The notes: a model not told the origin generated them from the sequence alone. Numbered from the stretch's first letter, positions 1 to 8,521 are shown. The stretch is DNA of 33,416 nt from Deltaproteobacteria bacterium HGW-Deltaproteobacteria-14 (GCA_002841945.1 PHBI01000060.1:1-33416); one strand, 5' to 3'. Made by a program: numbers and translations.

Positions 1-212
1 GCCTGATCGCACACGCCGTCGCCACAGCCCGCGGCTCCGCCGCCGCCGCCACCCGCGCTGCAGTCCTGCGGACACCACACCGACTCGAAGGTCGCCTGAT
101 CGCACACGCCATCCCCGCAGCCGAGGACGCCGCCGCCACCGCCACCCCCACCGGTCGGGCAGTCCTGCGGGCAGCTCGCCTCCTCGCCCGCGTCGCACAC
201 GCCGTCACCGCA
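1..212 (-). repeat. 93-bp tandem repeat encoding 31-residue Cys/Gly repeats
   Basis: Two full units and one partial unit lie exactly 93 bp apart, with unit starts on the minus strand at 212, 119 and 26. Each encodes 31 residues opening CGDGVCD, with a CPQDC motif in the middle and a run of six to eight glycines near the end. The internal cysteine spacing differs (unit 1 has GEEASCPQDC, unit 2 has ATFESVWCPQDC), but the total length stays 31 residues. The array continues past the left edge of the window. Exact periodicity suggests growth by in-frame tandem duplication. Confidence 0.85.
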
Positions 213-740
213 TGGATCGAGCCCGCAGCCCGGGTCGGCGCTCGCCGCGTGCTCGCAGCTCCCAGCCTCGGTGCACACGTCGTCGGTGCAGGGATCGCCG
301 TCGTCGCAGCTCACGACGTCGCTCGTGAACGTGTCGCAGTACCCGGCGACACAGAAAGACCGCTTGGTGCAGGGGTCCCCGTCGTCGCACTTCGTCAGCT
401 CCGGCGCGTTCGCGACCACGCACTGCCCCGACGCCCGGTGGCAGAGCGCTAGCTCGCACACGTCGAGCACGCCGAGCGCGCCCTCGCAGTCCTCGTCGGT
501 CTCGCACGGCCCCTCATGCGGCCCGGTGTCACCCACCGGCCCCGAGTCCTCGGCGAGCGCGTCACCTGCGACGGCGTCACCCGCGACGGCGTCACCCCCG
601 GCGACGTCCGCTCCCCCGTCCTCGGCCAGGGCGTCCACCCCGGCGGCGTCGGACTGGTTCAATCCCGGCTGCGGCCCATCCAGACACGCACCGACCGTGA
701 ACGTCGCGACGAGCGCGATCGACAGGCTCAGGCGTCGCAT
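1..740 (-). CDS. Cys-rich repeat lipoprotein, C-terminus outside window
   Basis: This is the N-terminal 246 residues of a secreted lipoprotein whose end lies off the left edge. The ATG at 740 starts a signal peptide (MRRLSLSIALVATF) with a lipobox TVGAC placing the lipidated cysteine at residue 19. An acidic low-complexity linker with GDAVAGDAVAGDA repeats follows. Next come CDDGDPCT-type repeats, with the cysteine pattern common in myxobacterial surface proteins, and then the 31-residue CGDGVCD repeats. The cysteines probably form disulfides outside the cytoplasm. No catalytic domain is visible in the part present. It diverges from the nuclease gene. The function is not recognised; a surface or adhesion role is a guess. 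Confidence 0.8.
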   Translation of the reverse strand, partial: MRRLSLSIALVATFTVGACLDGPQPGLNQSDAAGVDALAEDGGADVAGGDAVAGDAVAGDALAEDSGPVGDTGPHEGPCETDEDCEGALGVLDVCELALCHRASGQCVVANAPELTKCDDGDPCTKRSFCVAGYCDTFTSDVVSCDDGDPCTDDVCTEAGSCEHAASADPGCGLDPCGDGVCDAGEEASCPQDCPTGGGGGGGGVLGCGDGVCDQATFESVWCPQDCSAGGGGGGAAGCGDGVCDQ

Positions 741-810
741 GCGGCTCTCCCTCGTGCTGGCGCCGACCCGGGAACCCCCGCGCCGAGCGCCGTGTTCTTG
801 GCTCTGGAAC

Positions 811-828
811 GCCAGGCGGACGCCTGGC
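811..828. promoter_or_regulatory. 8-bp inverted repeat in divergent intergenic region
   Basis: GCCAGGCG-GA-CGCCTGGC is a perfect 8-bp inverted repeat with a 2-nt spacer. It lies 71 bp upstream of the Cys-rich lipoprotein start and 128 bp upstream of the nuclease start. The short spacer fits a dimeric repressor or activator site better than a terminator. No other recognisable feature was seen between 741 and 914. Confidence 0.35.
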
Positions 829-914
829 CACTGCGGGGCACACGATAAGCGGCGCAAGGCTCCCGGCAAAGAAGAAACCGAGGCCTCGCGCCCTGCCCCG
901 CCACCCGCCGACCG

Positions 915-923
915 TGCTACTGT
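915..923 (+). promoter_or_regulatory. Putative extended -10 element for nuclease gene
   Basis: TGCTACTGT is an extended -10-like element (TG-N-TACTGT) ending 32 nt before the ATG at 956. A nearly identical TGCTACAGT lies upstream of the small gene at 11434. No clear -35 hexamer was found. Its position argues against the alternative GTG start at 914. Confidence 0.35.
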
Positions 924-955
924 CCCCGCAAGCTCACCCGCTCCCGAGGTCGCCC

Positions 956-1777
956 ATGCGCCCGACCGCGCTCGCCGCCGCCACCCTCGCTCTGCTCCTC
1001 GCCGCTCCGGTCACGGGCGCCCGCGCCGCCGACGACGGCCACCGGGGCAAGCAGACGCTCGTCCTCGACGGCCTCGTCGAGCGCGTCAACTGGAACGACG
1101 GCGACTCCTTCCGCATCCTCAGGGGCGCCCGCGACGGCGAGAAGGCCCGCCTGGTCGGCTACAACACCCTCGAGTCCTACGGCCCCGTCCACTTCTGGGG
1201 CGCCTTCACCGGCTGGGATCTTTACCACACCCACAAGGACGCGACGCTGCTCGCCAAGAGCGAGCCCTGGGAGTGCACCTCGAGCGGCAAGGCCGACGGC
1301 TACGGGCGCATCCTCGTCGTCTGCCCCGAGCTCCGCAGGCGCCTGATCGCCAGCGGCCTCGCCCACATCTACGCCTACGGCGACGAGGTCCCGGACCCCG
1401 ACCTCGTCAAGCTCCAGCTCCAGGCCCAGAACGAGCGCAAGGGCATGTGGGCCAAGGGCATCCCGCGCACCATCGTCACCAGCGTCCACTCCATCGACGA
1501 GCCGAGCAGCGGCGGCGACGACGCCAAGGGGCCGCGCACCGAGTCCTACAACCGCGTCTGCGACACCCAGACCGGCAAGACCTTCGCCGTGGCGCACACC
1601 ACCAGCTTCAAGACCTGCGACGTCTTCTGCTACGGCGGCAGCTGCCTGCTCTACGTGCCGTTCAAGGAGCGCTACGGCAAGCAGCGCGCCCCCTGCGTCA
1701 CCGGCGACGCCGGCGACAAGAACCGCATGACCGCGATGTCCCACCTCGACCAGCCCCTCGTCGTCGACGAGAAGTAG
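956..1777 (+). CDS. Secreted staphylococcal-nuclease-like (SNase/thermonuclease) protein
   Basis: A 273-residue exported nuclease of the staphylococcal nuclease family, predicted to cleave DNA/RNA phosphodiester bonds with Ca2+. The start at ATG 956 gives a Sec signal peptide (residues 1-25, ending GARAADD); a GTG at 914 is possible but overlaps a promoter-like element. The SNase core spans about 35-170. DGDSF at 48-52 opens it, and Arg65, Glu73 and Arg118 have the spacing (8 and 45) of the catalytic Arg35/Glu43/Arg87 triad. LQAQNERKGMW (155-165) matches the final core helix. The C-terminal 80 residues hold five cysteines (RVCDTQ, KTCDVFCYGGSC, APCVT), probably a small disulfide-bonded extension not found in classical thermonuclease. 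Likely roles are nutrient scavenging, prey DNA degradation or biofilm remodelling. Confidence 0.85.
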   Translation: MRPTALAAATLALLLAAPVTGARAADDGHRGKQTLVLDGLVERVNWNDGDSFRILRGARDGEKARLVGYNTLESYGPVHFWGAFTGWDLYHTHKDATLLAKSEPWECTSSGKADGYGRILVVCPELRRRLIASGLAHIYAYGDEVPDPDLVKLQLQAQNERKGMWAKGIPRTIVTSVHSIDEPSSGGDDAKGPRTESYNRVCDTQTGKTFAVAHTTSFKTCDVFCYGGSCLLYVPFKERYGKQRAPCVTGDAGDKNRMTAMSHLDQPLVVDEK

Positions 1778-1804
1778 GGAGCGGGTGCCCGGCCCCGACG
1801 AACC

Positions 1805-2245
1805 ATGAAGATCGCCCTCGTCTCCTCCATCGGTGGCCACCTCGCGGAGCTCCTCGAGCTCGCGGAGGCCTTCGCTGGCCACGAGCTGGTCTGGATCCTC
1901 AACGACCACTCGCCGGTGCTCCCCCCCGACGCGCGCGCCTTCGTCATCAGCCACGCCGAGCGCGACTGGCGGGTCGCGTGGAACCTCGTCGAGCTGTCGG
2001 CGCTGCTCTCCCGCGAGCGCCCGGACGTCCTCGTCTCGATGGGCGCCGGCCCCGCCGTCCCGGCCGCCGTCATCGCGCGCCTCGCGGGGATCCCGGTCCT
2101 CTACGTCGAGCCGTCGAGCGCCGTGATGGCGCTGACCCTGACCGGCCGCCTCATGCGCCGCCTCGCGACGCGCTACTACGTGCAGTGGCGCTCGCTGCGC
2201 GACACCCAGGCCCCGTGGGCGCGCTTCGTCGGGGGGCTCTTGTGA
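1805..2245 (+). CDS. Alg14/PssD-like glycosyltransferase subunit
   Basis: A 146-residue protein resembling the membrane-recruiting half of split GT-B glycosyltransferases (Alg14, PssD, CpsF). Visible features are the N-terminal VSSIGGHLAELLEL segment with the typical GGH, the GAGPAVPAAVIARLAGIPVLYVEP segment near residues 80-103 (read in two parts: GAGPAVPAAVIA and GIPVLYVEP), and a C-terminal stretch around LTGRLMRRLATRYYVQW. In this family the subunit anchors its partner and helps bind the lipid-linked acceptor. Its stop overlaps the start of the next gene by 4 nt (GTGA), and that gene supplies the donor-binding half, so the two should act as one enzyme transferring a sugar to an undecaprenyl-linked intermediate. 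No other polysaccharide genes are adjacent. Confidence 0.8.
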   Translation: MKIALVSSIGGHLAELLELAEAFAGHELVWILNDHSPVLPPDARAFVISHAERDWRVAWNLVELSALLSRERPDVLVSMGAGPAVPAAVIARLAGIPVLYVEPSSAVMALTLTGRLMRRLATRYYVQWRSLRDTQAPWARFVGGLL

Positions 2246-2820
2246 GCGCGCCACCGACCCGGGTCGTCGCCATCATCGGCACCAAGGGCCCCTTCCCACG
2301 CCTCGTCGACGCCCTGGCCGACTGGGCCCACCGCCACCCCGGCAGCCGCGTCTGGGTCCAGCACGGCGAGGGCGGGCTGCCCGCCCCCCTCGAGGGGGAG
2401 GCGCTGGTCGCCCGCGCCGACCTGCTCGCCCGGGTCGACGCCGCCGACGTCGTCGTCTGCCACGCGGGCTCCGGCACCGTCCGAGACGCCCTCACCCGCG
2501 GGCACGTCCCCGTCGTCGTCCCGCGCCGAGCGCACCACGGCGAGCACGTCAACGACCACCAGGTCGAGCTCGTCGAGGCCCTCGGGGACCGCATCGTGCG
2601 CCTCGACGACGTCGCCGCCCTCGACGCCGCCCTCACCCGCGCCGCCGCCCGCCGAGGCGAGCCCAACGCGGCCGCCGGCGCGGGCGCGCTCCTCGACGCG
2701 CTGCGCCGCGACCTCGCCGACGCCCCCCACCCACGCCGCGCGGGCCCCGTGTGGGCAGCCCTTCGCATCGCAACATGGTGGCTCCCTGCACGCCGCCACG
2801 GGTGGCGTCTGAAGCCATAG
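2242..2820 (+). CDS. Alg13/PssE-like glycosyltransferase subunit (GT28 C-terminal domain)
   Basis: A 192-residue catalytic partner of the preceding gene, starting at GTG 2242 inside that gene's stop codon. It has the GT28/Alg13 C-terminal domain signature: CHAGSGTVRDALTRGHVPVVVPR followed by GEHVNDHQVELVEALG, the UDP-sugar binding region with the His and the HQ-type contact typical of MurG/Alg13 proteins (the first motif is best read as CHAGSGT, then HVPVVVPR). The last 40 residues are rich in Arg and Trp (VWAALRIATWWLPARRHGWR) and may contact the membrane. The donor and acceptor cannot be told from sequence; UDP-GlcNAc is the usual Alg13 donor, and other sugars occur in capsule clusters. Confidence 0.8.
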   Translation: MSAPPTRVVAIIGTKGPFPRLVDALADWAHRHPGSRVWVQHGEGGLPAPLEGEALVARADLLARVDAADVVVCHAGSGTVRDALTRGHVPVVVPRRAHHGEHVNDHQVELVEALGDRIVRLDDVAALDAALTRAAARRGEPNAAAGAGALLDALRRDLADAPHPRRAGPVWAALRIATWWLPARRHGWRLKP

Positions 2821-2857
2821 ACACTCAACTACCGCAGTGCAGCAGCCGGCGCGCAGG

Positions 2858-2893
2858 GAGCGGGAGCGCCCGCACGGGCGAGCGCTCCCGCTC
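2858..2893. terminator. Bidirectional hairpin terminator between convergent genes
   Basis: GAGCGGGAGCGC (2858-2869) and GCGCTCCCGCTC (2882-2893) form a perfect 12-bp stem. The 12-nt loop can fold further (GCCCG/CGGGC). It sits between the glycosyltransferase stop (2820) and the phosphorylase stop (2896). There is no long T tract on either side, so intrinsic termination is likely but not certain. Confidence 0.6.
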
Positions 2894-2895
2894 GA

Positions 2896-5451
2896 CTACT
2901 CCCAGAGCTTGACCGGGAAGTCGCGGGCCGGCGCGCCGCGATCGAAGCGCGGGCGCACCCGCAGCGTGCAGCCGCTGTGGCCCGTCTCCTGCGGGGTCCA
3001 GGTCCCGTGGTAGCGATACCAGCCGTCGATGTCGCCCTCGTCGTGGCGCTGCATCGGCGCCGTGATGCCGTCGACCACCTGACGATCGCTGTCGACGCGC
3101 CCCCCGACGACCTCGACGATCACGTCGTCGGCCGCCAGGTCACCGAGGAACACGGGCGCCTCGAGGGTCACCGCCTCGCCGATCGTCAGATCGTAGGGGG
3201 CGTTGACCTGGACGTCGCCGATGCGCACCTGCCCCCAGCCCGTCTCGAGCCGCCCGACCCGCGCTGCGACCTCCCGCGCCACCGCGTGGTCCGACGCCGC
3301 GTCCGCGAGCCCGGCGCGCGTGGCGGGCAGGTAGAGCTTCTCGGCGTACTCGAGCACCATCCGATCGGTCGAGAAGAAGGACGACAGCCCCTTCATCGAG
3401 TGCTTCATGCGCGCGATCCACCGCCGCGGCAGCCCGTCCGGCCCGCGCCCGTAGAACTCGGGCAGCACCTGATCCTCGAGCAGGTTCAGGAGGATCCGCG
3501 ACTCGATCTCGTCGCCCTGCTCGACGTCGTCGTACACCTCACCGGCCCCGATGGCCCAGCCGTTGAGCCCGTCGTAGGCCTCCGCCCACCAGCCGTCGAG
3601 CACCGACAGGTTGAGCCCGCCGTTCGGCACCACCTTCATCCCGCTCGTCCCGCTCGCCTCCTTCGGCCGCCGCGGGTTGTTGAGCCACACGTCCACCCCC
3701 TGCACGAGGTGGCGCGCGACCCCCATGTCGTACTCCTCGACGAAGACGATGTGGCGCCGAATCGCCGGATCCCGGGCGAAGTGAACGAGCTCCTTGATCA
3801 GCTCCTTGGCCGGATCGTCCTGCGGGTGGGCCTTGCCGGCGAACACGAACTGCACCGGGCGCCGCTCGTTGGTCAGCAGCGCCCGGATGCGGTCCCGCTC
3901 GCGAAACAGCAGGGTCGCCCGCTTGTAGGTCGCGAAGCGGCGCGCGAACCCGATGGTCAGCGCCCGCGGGTCGAGCACCTCGGTCGCCGCCTCGATGTGG
4001 TGCGGCGGCAGCCCGAGCCGCCGCGCCTGGCGCGTCGCGCGCTCGCGGACGAAGCTCACGAGGCGCTCGCGGGCGCGCTCGTGGGCCCGCCACAGCTCGG
4101 CGTCCGGCACGCTGTCCACCAGCTCCCAGGGCACCTCGGTCGCCGGCGCGGTCGTCACGCCCTCGCCGAGATAGCGCTCGAGCAGCTCTCCCATCTCCTC
4201 GTCGAGCCAGGTGCGGGTGTGCACCCCGTTGGTCACCCCGACGATCGGCACCTCGTTGGCCTCGTAGCCCGGCCACATGCGCCGCCACATCTCCCGCGAG
4301 ACGTCGGCGTGTAGCTGCGAGACGCCGTTGACCCAGCCCGACAGCCGCAGCGCCAGGTACGCCATGTTGAAGCCGCGGGTCAGCCCGGGGTCTTGCTCGT
4401 GCGCGCCGAGCGCGAGGAGCTCGCGCCGCGAGACCCCGAGATCGTCGTGCATCGTCGGCAGGAACTGCGCGAGCTGCGCCTCGCTGAAGACGTCGAAGCC
4501 CGCCGGCACCGGCGTGTGGGTCGTGAACACGTTGGTCGCCGCGCACGCCTCGCGCGCCTCGGCGAAGCTGAGCCCGCTCGCCTGCACGAGGTCCCGGATG
4601 CGCGCGAGCGCCATGAACGCGGAGTGCCCCTCGTTCATGTGGTAGACGGTCGGGCGCACGCCCATCGTCCGCAGCGCATAGAAGCCGCCGATGCCAAGCA
4701 CGATCTCCTGCTTGCAGCGCAGCTCCGAGCCGCCGCCATAGAGGCGATAGGTGATCGCGCGATCGTCGGCGGTGTTCTCAGGATCGTTGGTGTCGAGGAG
4801 CAGCAGCCGGGTGCGCCCGACCGTGACCTCCCAGATCCGGACCTTGACCCGCCGCCCCTCGATCCGCACCTCGACCGTCGCGGCCGAACCGTCCGGGCGC
4901 CGGGCGCGCCGCATCGGCAACGTCGCGAAGTCGTTGTCGTAGGGGTCCTCCTGCTGCCAGCCGTCCACGTTCAGGTACTGATGAAAGTACCCTTCCTGAT
5001 ACGCGAGCCCGACGGCCACGAAGGGGAGCCCCACGCCGCTCGCGCTCTTGAGGGTGTCCCCCGCGAGGACGCCGAGGCCACCGGAGTAGATCGGCAGCGC
5101 CTCGCTGAGCCCGAACTCGGCGCAGAAGTAGGCGACCAGCACCTCCGCAGCGCCCTCGCCGCTCACCGCCGAGGGCCGCGTCAGCTCGACCGCGATGATC
5201 TCGCGCACCCGCGCGAGGTGCGCCATGAAGGCCGGATCCTCCGCGAGCGCCTCGAGTCGATCCTGGCCGACCTGCCCGAGCAGGGCGACGGGGTTGCCGT
5301 TGAGCTCGCGCCACAGCTGCGGGTCGATCCGCCAGAAGAGCCGCATCGCCTCGGGATGCCAACTCCACGACAGATCGTGGGCGAGCGCCTCGAGGGGACG
5401 CAGCGCCTCGGGGATCGCAGGGGCGACGCTGAACGTATGGATGCGCGGCAT
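2896..5451 (-). CDS. glgP: Alpha-glucan phosphorylase (GT35)
   Basis: An 851-residue alpha-glucan (glycogen/maltodextrin) phosphorylase, releasing glucose-1-phosphate from alpha-1,4-glucans with PLP. The start at ATG 5451 has a GGAG Shine-Dalgarno 8 nt upstream; an in-frame upstream start at 5490 would add 13 residues and lacks such support. The N-terminus (about 1-110, with LSWSWHPEAMRLFW) is the DUF3417 domain typical of the short alpha-glucan phosphorylase subfamily. The PLP region reads EASGTSGMK with the Schiff-base lysine at about residue 606, followed by NGGLNLSVLDGWW. The final 110 residues form a beta-rich C-terminal extension. It stands alone, diverging from the lipoprotein gene at 5607, with no other glycogen genes in the window. 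Confidence 0.93.
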   Translation of the reverse strand: MPRIHTFSVAPAIPEALRPLEALAHDLSWSWHPEAMRLFWRIDPQLWRELNGNPVALLGQVGQDRLEALAEDPAFMAHLARVREIIAVELTRPSAVSGEGAAEVLVAYFCAEFGLSEALPIYSGGLGVLAGDTLKSASGVGLPFVAVGLAYQEGYFHQYLNVDGWQQEDPYDNDFATLPMRRARRPDGSAATVEVRIEGRRVKVRIWEVTVGRTRLLLLDTNDPENTADDRAITYRLYGGGSELRCKQEIVLGIGGFYALRTMGVRPTVYHMNEGHSAFMALARIRDLVQASGLSFAEAREACAATNVFTTHTPVPAGFDVFSEAQLAQFLPTMHDDLGVSRRELLALGAHEQDPGLTRGFNMAYLALRLSGWVNGVSQLHADVSREMWRRMWPGYEANEVPIVGVTNGVHTRTWLDEEMGELLERYLGEGVTTAPATEVPWELVDSVPDAELWRAHERARERLVSFVRERATRQARRLGLPPHHIEAATEVLDPRALTIGFARRFATYKRATLLFRERDRIRALLTNERRPVQFVFAGKAHPQDDPAKELIKELVHFARDPAIRRHIVFVEEYDMGVARHLVQGVDVWLNNPRRPKEASGTSGMKVVPNGGLNLSVLDGWWAEAYDGLNGWAIGAGEVYDDVEQGDEIESRILLNLLEDQVLPEFYGRGPDGLPRRWIARMKHSMKGLSSFFSTDRMVLEYAEKLYLPATRAGLADAASDHAVAREVAARVGRLETGWGQVRIGDVQVNAPYDLTIGEAVTLEAPVFLGDLAADDVIVEVVGGRVDSDRQVVDGITAPMQRHDEGDIDGWYRYHGTWTPQETGHSGCTLRVRPRFDRGAPARDFPVKLWE

Positions 5452-5491
5452 GGGTCTGCTCCGTTGAGTTCGGGGGAGTATGAACCCCAAG

Positions 5492-5513
5492 CGTGACTCC
5501 CTTGCAAGTCACG
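5492..5513. promoter_or_regulatory. Inverted repeat operator candidate and glgP promoter
   Basis: CGTGACT-N8-AGTCACG is a perfect 7-bp inverted repeat 41-62 bp upstream of the phosphorylase start and about 94 bp upstream of the divergent lipoprotein start. On the minus strand a TTGCAA hexamer overlaps its centre and is followed 17 nt later by TTCATA, a plausible sigma70-like promoter for glgP. A regulator binding the repeat would cover the -35 region. Confidence 0.4.
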
Positions 5514-5606
5514 TTTTGTCCAGGACCGCGGACACGGCCCATCCCAGCGCCCCGTCCCCCCCCCGAGGTTGACGCCGCGAGCGCCGTCGGGCATGGCTTG
5601 CGCGCC

Positions 5607-6863
5607 ATGCCGCCCAACCGCCGCCTCCCGCTCCTGCTGCTGCTCGCGATCGTCTCGAGCGCGCTGGGAGCGTGCGCCAGCGCGCCGGCGCCGGTGGCGA
5701 TGGACGACCCCGACACCCTCCGCGCCGAGCGCGACGAGTGGCGCGGAGCGCGCGGCGGCGCGGTCATGCTGCGACGCCACATCAAGACCCTCGTCGACAC
5801 CGCACAGACCCAGGAAAGCGCAGAGAGCCACGTCAGCGTCCACCTTTCGCAAGTGCGATACGCGGGGACCCCGGCCGCCGAGACCGTCCGGTTCAGCGGC
5901 CCGCCCGGCGCGATCCTCCGCTCCGTCCGCGCGCGCGTGCTCACGTCGACCGAGGTGACCGCCGTGCGCACCGTCGCCGAGCGCCGCCTGGGCGCCAAGA
6001 GCGCGGTGGACCCCGGGCGGGTCGTCTGGGAGCTCGACTTCCCCCCGCTGCCCCTGGGGGGGATCCTCGAGGTGGTGGCGGCGCTCGACGTCCCCGGGAC
6101 CGTGACGAACGACGCGCGCTGGCTCGCCGTGACCGGGATGGCCACCGGCGAGCTGCTGCTGAGCTGGGACCTGCCCTCGGACGCCGAGGGGCGGCTCGGC
6201 GTGGTGGGCGCCGCGCACCGGACGGTCGCCACCGAGGCCGATGGCCGACGGGTCTACGCGCTCTACCTCAAGGATCTCCCGCCCCGCGGCGAGGACGCCG
6301 CCTACGCCCGCTACGTGACCGAGCAGGCCGAGCCCCGGGGCTACCTTCAGCGCTTCGCCGGCACCTGGCGGCAGGCGACCGCCGGCTACGAGGCGGGCCT
6401 CGTCGCCCCATCGGAGGCGCTGCGCGGCGGCTACGCGGCCCCCATCGTCGCCGACGACGCCGACCTGCGGGCGCGCGTCACCCGCGCTCATCTCTGGGTG
6501 CGCGACCGCATCCAGCGCCCCGACGCCCTCGAGACGCCCTGGGACGCCGCGCGCCCGCTGCTCGGGCCGATCCAGGACAACGACCTCACCGGCACCGACA
6601 AGGTGCACCTCTTGCACTGGCTGCTCGACGCGGCCGGCGTCGAGCACCGCCTCGCGGTCGCCCGCACCGCGCTGTGGCCGCGCATCGACCCGGCCGCCCC
6701 CGCCCCGGCCGTGTTCGACGCCGCGCTGGTCTGGGTCCCAGCCCTCGACCTGTGGCTCGATCCGGCGTGCCGCACCTGCGATCCCGGCGCCGTGCGCCTC
6801 GACCTCACCGGCGGCCAGGCCATCGCCCTGCCCGCCGACTCGCCCCCCGTGGAGCTGCCATGA
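5607..6863 (+). CDS. Lipoprotein with degenerate DUF3857/transglutaminase-like fold
   Basis: A 418-residue lipoprotein. ATG 5607 begins a signal peptide (MPPNRRLPLLLLLAIV) with lipobox ALGAC and lipidated Cys23. The middle part looks like a beta-rich DUF3857-type domain. From about residue 290 it resembles transglutaminase-like domains (TDKVHLLHWLLDAAGVEHRL, then FDAALVWV and LDPACRTCDPG). In active members the first segment carries the catalytic Cys before a helix and the FxHAxV strand carries the His. Here these read GTDK and FDAA, so both catalytic residues seem to be missing. It is probably a non-enzymatic binding protein of the outer membrane or periplasm. The stop overlaps prfC by 4 nt (ATGA). 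Family placement is by eye. Confidence 0.65.
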   Translation: MPPNRRLPLLLLLAIVSSALGACASAPAPVAMDDPDTLRAERDEWRGARGGAVMLRRHIKTLVDTAQTQESAESHVSVHLSQVRYAGTPAAETVRFSGPPGAILRSVRARVLTSTEVTAVRTVAERRLGAKSAVDPGRVVWELDFPPLPLGGILEVVAALDVPGTVTNDARWLAVTGMATGELLLSWDLPSDAEGRLGVVGAAHRTVATEADGRRVYALYLKDLPPRGEDAAYARYVTEQAEPRGYLQRFAGTWRQATAGYEAGLVAPSEALRGGYAAPIVADDADLRARVTRAHLWVRDRIQRPDALETPWDAARPLLGPIQDNDLTGTDKVHLLHWLLDAAGVEHRLAVARTALWPRIDPAAPAPAVFDAALVWVPALDLWLDPACRTCDPGAVRLDLTGGQAIALPADSPPVELP

Positions 6864-8509
6864 CGACCACCGTCGAACCCTCGGGCGACGCCCAGGGCGC
6901 CAAGCGCCTGGCCAAGGAGGTGCTCCGCCGCCGCACCTTCGCCATCATCTCCCACCCCGACGCCGGCAAGACCACGCTGACCGAGAAGCTGCTGCTCTAC
7001 GGCGGCGCCATCCACCTCGCCGGCTCGGTGAAGGCCCGCCGCGCCGTGCGCCACGCCACCAGCGACTGGATGGAGATGGAGAAGCAGCGCGGCATCTCGG
7101 TGACCTCGTCGGTCATGCAGTTCGAGTACGACGGGCGCTGCGTCAACATCCTCGACACCCCTGGCCACCAGGACTTCTCCGAGGACACCTACCGCACCCT
7201 GGCCGCCGCCGACTGCGCCGTGATGCTCATCGACGCCGCCAAGGGCGTCGAGCCGCAGACCGAGAAGCTCTTCCGCGTCTGCAAGCTCCGCAACCTCCCC
7301 ATCTTCACCTTCGTGAACAAGATGGACCGCCAGGGGCGCGACCCCCTCGACCTCATGGAGCAGCTCGAGAACCACCTCGGGATGCCGGCGTGCCCGATCA
7401 ACTGGCCGGTCTTCAACGGCGCGACCTTCGTCGGCGTGTTCGACCGCAAGAGCGAGGTCGTCCACGTCTTCGAGGCCGACAAGCACGGCGCGACCGCCAT
7501 CGAGGCGCGCACCGCCAAGTGGGGCACCCCGGAGATCGACGCCATCCTCTCCCCGCGCGCCAAGGAGCGCCTCGCGGCGGACCTCGAGCTGCTCGACGTG
7601 GCGGGCGACGCCTTCGACCTCGACCGGGTGCGCGCCGGCGAGCTGTCGCCGATGTTCTTCGGCTCGGCGCTCAACAACTTCGGCGTCGAGCCGTTCCTCG
7701 AGGCGTTCCTCGAGATGGCCCCCGCGCCGTTCCGCTACGCCACCGAGGACGGCGAGATCAGCGCGACGGATCCGGCGTTCTCCGGCTTCGTCTTCAAGAT
7801 CCAGGCGAACATGGACGCGTCGCACCGCGACCGCATCGCGTTCTTCCGGGTGTGCTCCGGCCGCTTCGTGAAGGGCATGGACGCGCGCCTGACGCGCCTC
7901 GACAAGGTCGTCCGGCTCAAGAACCCCTCGGCGTTCATGGCGCGCGAGCGCTCCACCATCGAGGAGGCGTTCGCCGGCGACATCATCGGCCTCTACGATC
8001 CAGGCATCTTCCGCATCGGCGACACCCTGACCGACGGCAAGAACATCCACTTCAAGGGGATCCCCCACTTCTCACCGGAGCTCTTCCGCCACGTCCGCGT
8101 CGGCGACCCCCTCAAGCGCAAGCAGCTCCTCAAGGGGCTCTCGCAGCTCGCCGAGGAGGGCGCCATCCAGATCTTCAGCGACTGGGACAGCGAAGCGAGC
8201 GACATCGTCGGCGCCGTCGGCACGCTGCAGTTCGACGTCCTCCAGAGCCGCCTGCAGGCCGAGTACCGCGTCGCGGCCATCCTGACCGGGCTGCCCTACG
8301 TGCTGTGCCGCTGGGTGGTGGGCGCCGACTTCAACCCCCGGACCTTTCAGCGCGGTCAGGGGAGCCTGCTCGGGCGCGACCGCGACGGCCACCCGGTGGT
8401 GCTGTTCACCAACGAGTGGGGCGTGCGCTGGTCGACCGAGAAGAACCCGGGCGTGAAGCTCCTCCCGGTGTCCCCGCTGGCCGAGCACGCCGGACACCTC
8501 AACGGCTGA
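6860..8509 (+). CDS. prfC: Peptide chain release factor 3 (RF3)
   Basis: A 549-residue GTPase that recycles RF1/RF2 from the ribosome after peptide release. The start at ATG 6860 overlaps the preceding stop. The G domain shows G1 HPDAGKTT (32-39), the RF3-typical HATSDWMEMEKQRGISVTSS switch I region, G3 DTPGHQDF (99-106) and G4 NKMD (153-156). The C-terminal half contains FSPELFRHVR and LQFDVLQSRLQAEY, both characteristic of RF3 rather than EF-G. Length matches the family (about 530-550). Translational coupling to an exported lipoprotein gene is unusual. It ends 12 nt from the convergent kinase gene. Confidence 0.97.
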   Translation: MTTTVEPSGDAQGAKRLAKEVLRRRTFAIISHPDAGKTTLTEKLLLYGGAIHLAGSVKARRAVRHATSDWMEMEKQRGISVTSSVMQFEYDGRCVNILDTPGHQDFSEDTYRTLAAADCAVMLIDAAKGVEPQTEKLFRVCKLRNLPIFTFVNKMDRQGRDPLDLMEQLENHLGMPACPINWPVFNGATFVGVFDRKSEVVHVFEADKHGATAIEARTAKWGTPEIDAILSPRAKERLAADLELLDVAGDAFDLDRVRAGELSPMFFGSALNNFGVEPFLEAFLEMAPAPFRYATEDGEISATDPAFSGFVFKIQANMDASHRDRIAFFRVCSGRFVKGMDARLTRLDKVVRLKNPSAFMARERSTIEEAFAGDIIGLYDPGIFRIGDTLTDGKNIHFKGIPHFSPELFRHVRVGDPLKRKQLLKGLSQLAEEGAIQIFSDWDSEASDIVGAVGTLQFDVLQSRLQAEYRVAAILTGLPYVLCRWVVGADFNPRTFQRGQGSLLGRDRDGHPVVLFTNEWGVRWSTEKNPGVKLLPVSPLAEHAGHLNG

Positions 8510-8521
8510 GACCGGGGCGGG

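Noticed and set aside
914..955. GTG 914 as nuclease start
   Set aside because: It would place 14 extra residues before a good signal peptide and overlaps a promoter-like element. ATG 956 is preferred.
271..2254. Long open frames on both strands overlapping the lipoprotein, nuclease and glycosyltransferase genes
   Set aside because: Arg/Pro-rich shadow translations caused by high GC content. Only the last part of the plus-strand frame (2242-2820) encodes a recognisable protein.
2977..5496. Large plus-strand frames opposite the phosphorylase gene
   Set aside because: Antisense shadows of a clearly conserved GT35 protein; they contain no domains or ribosome sites.
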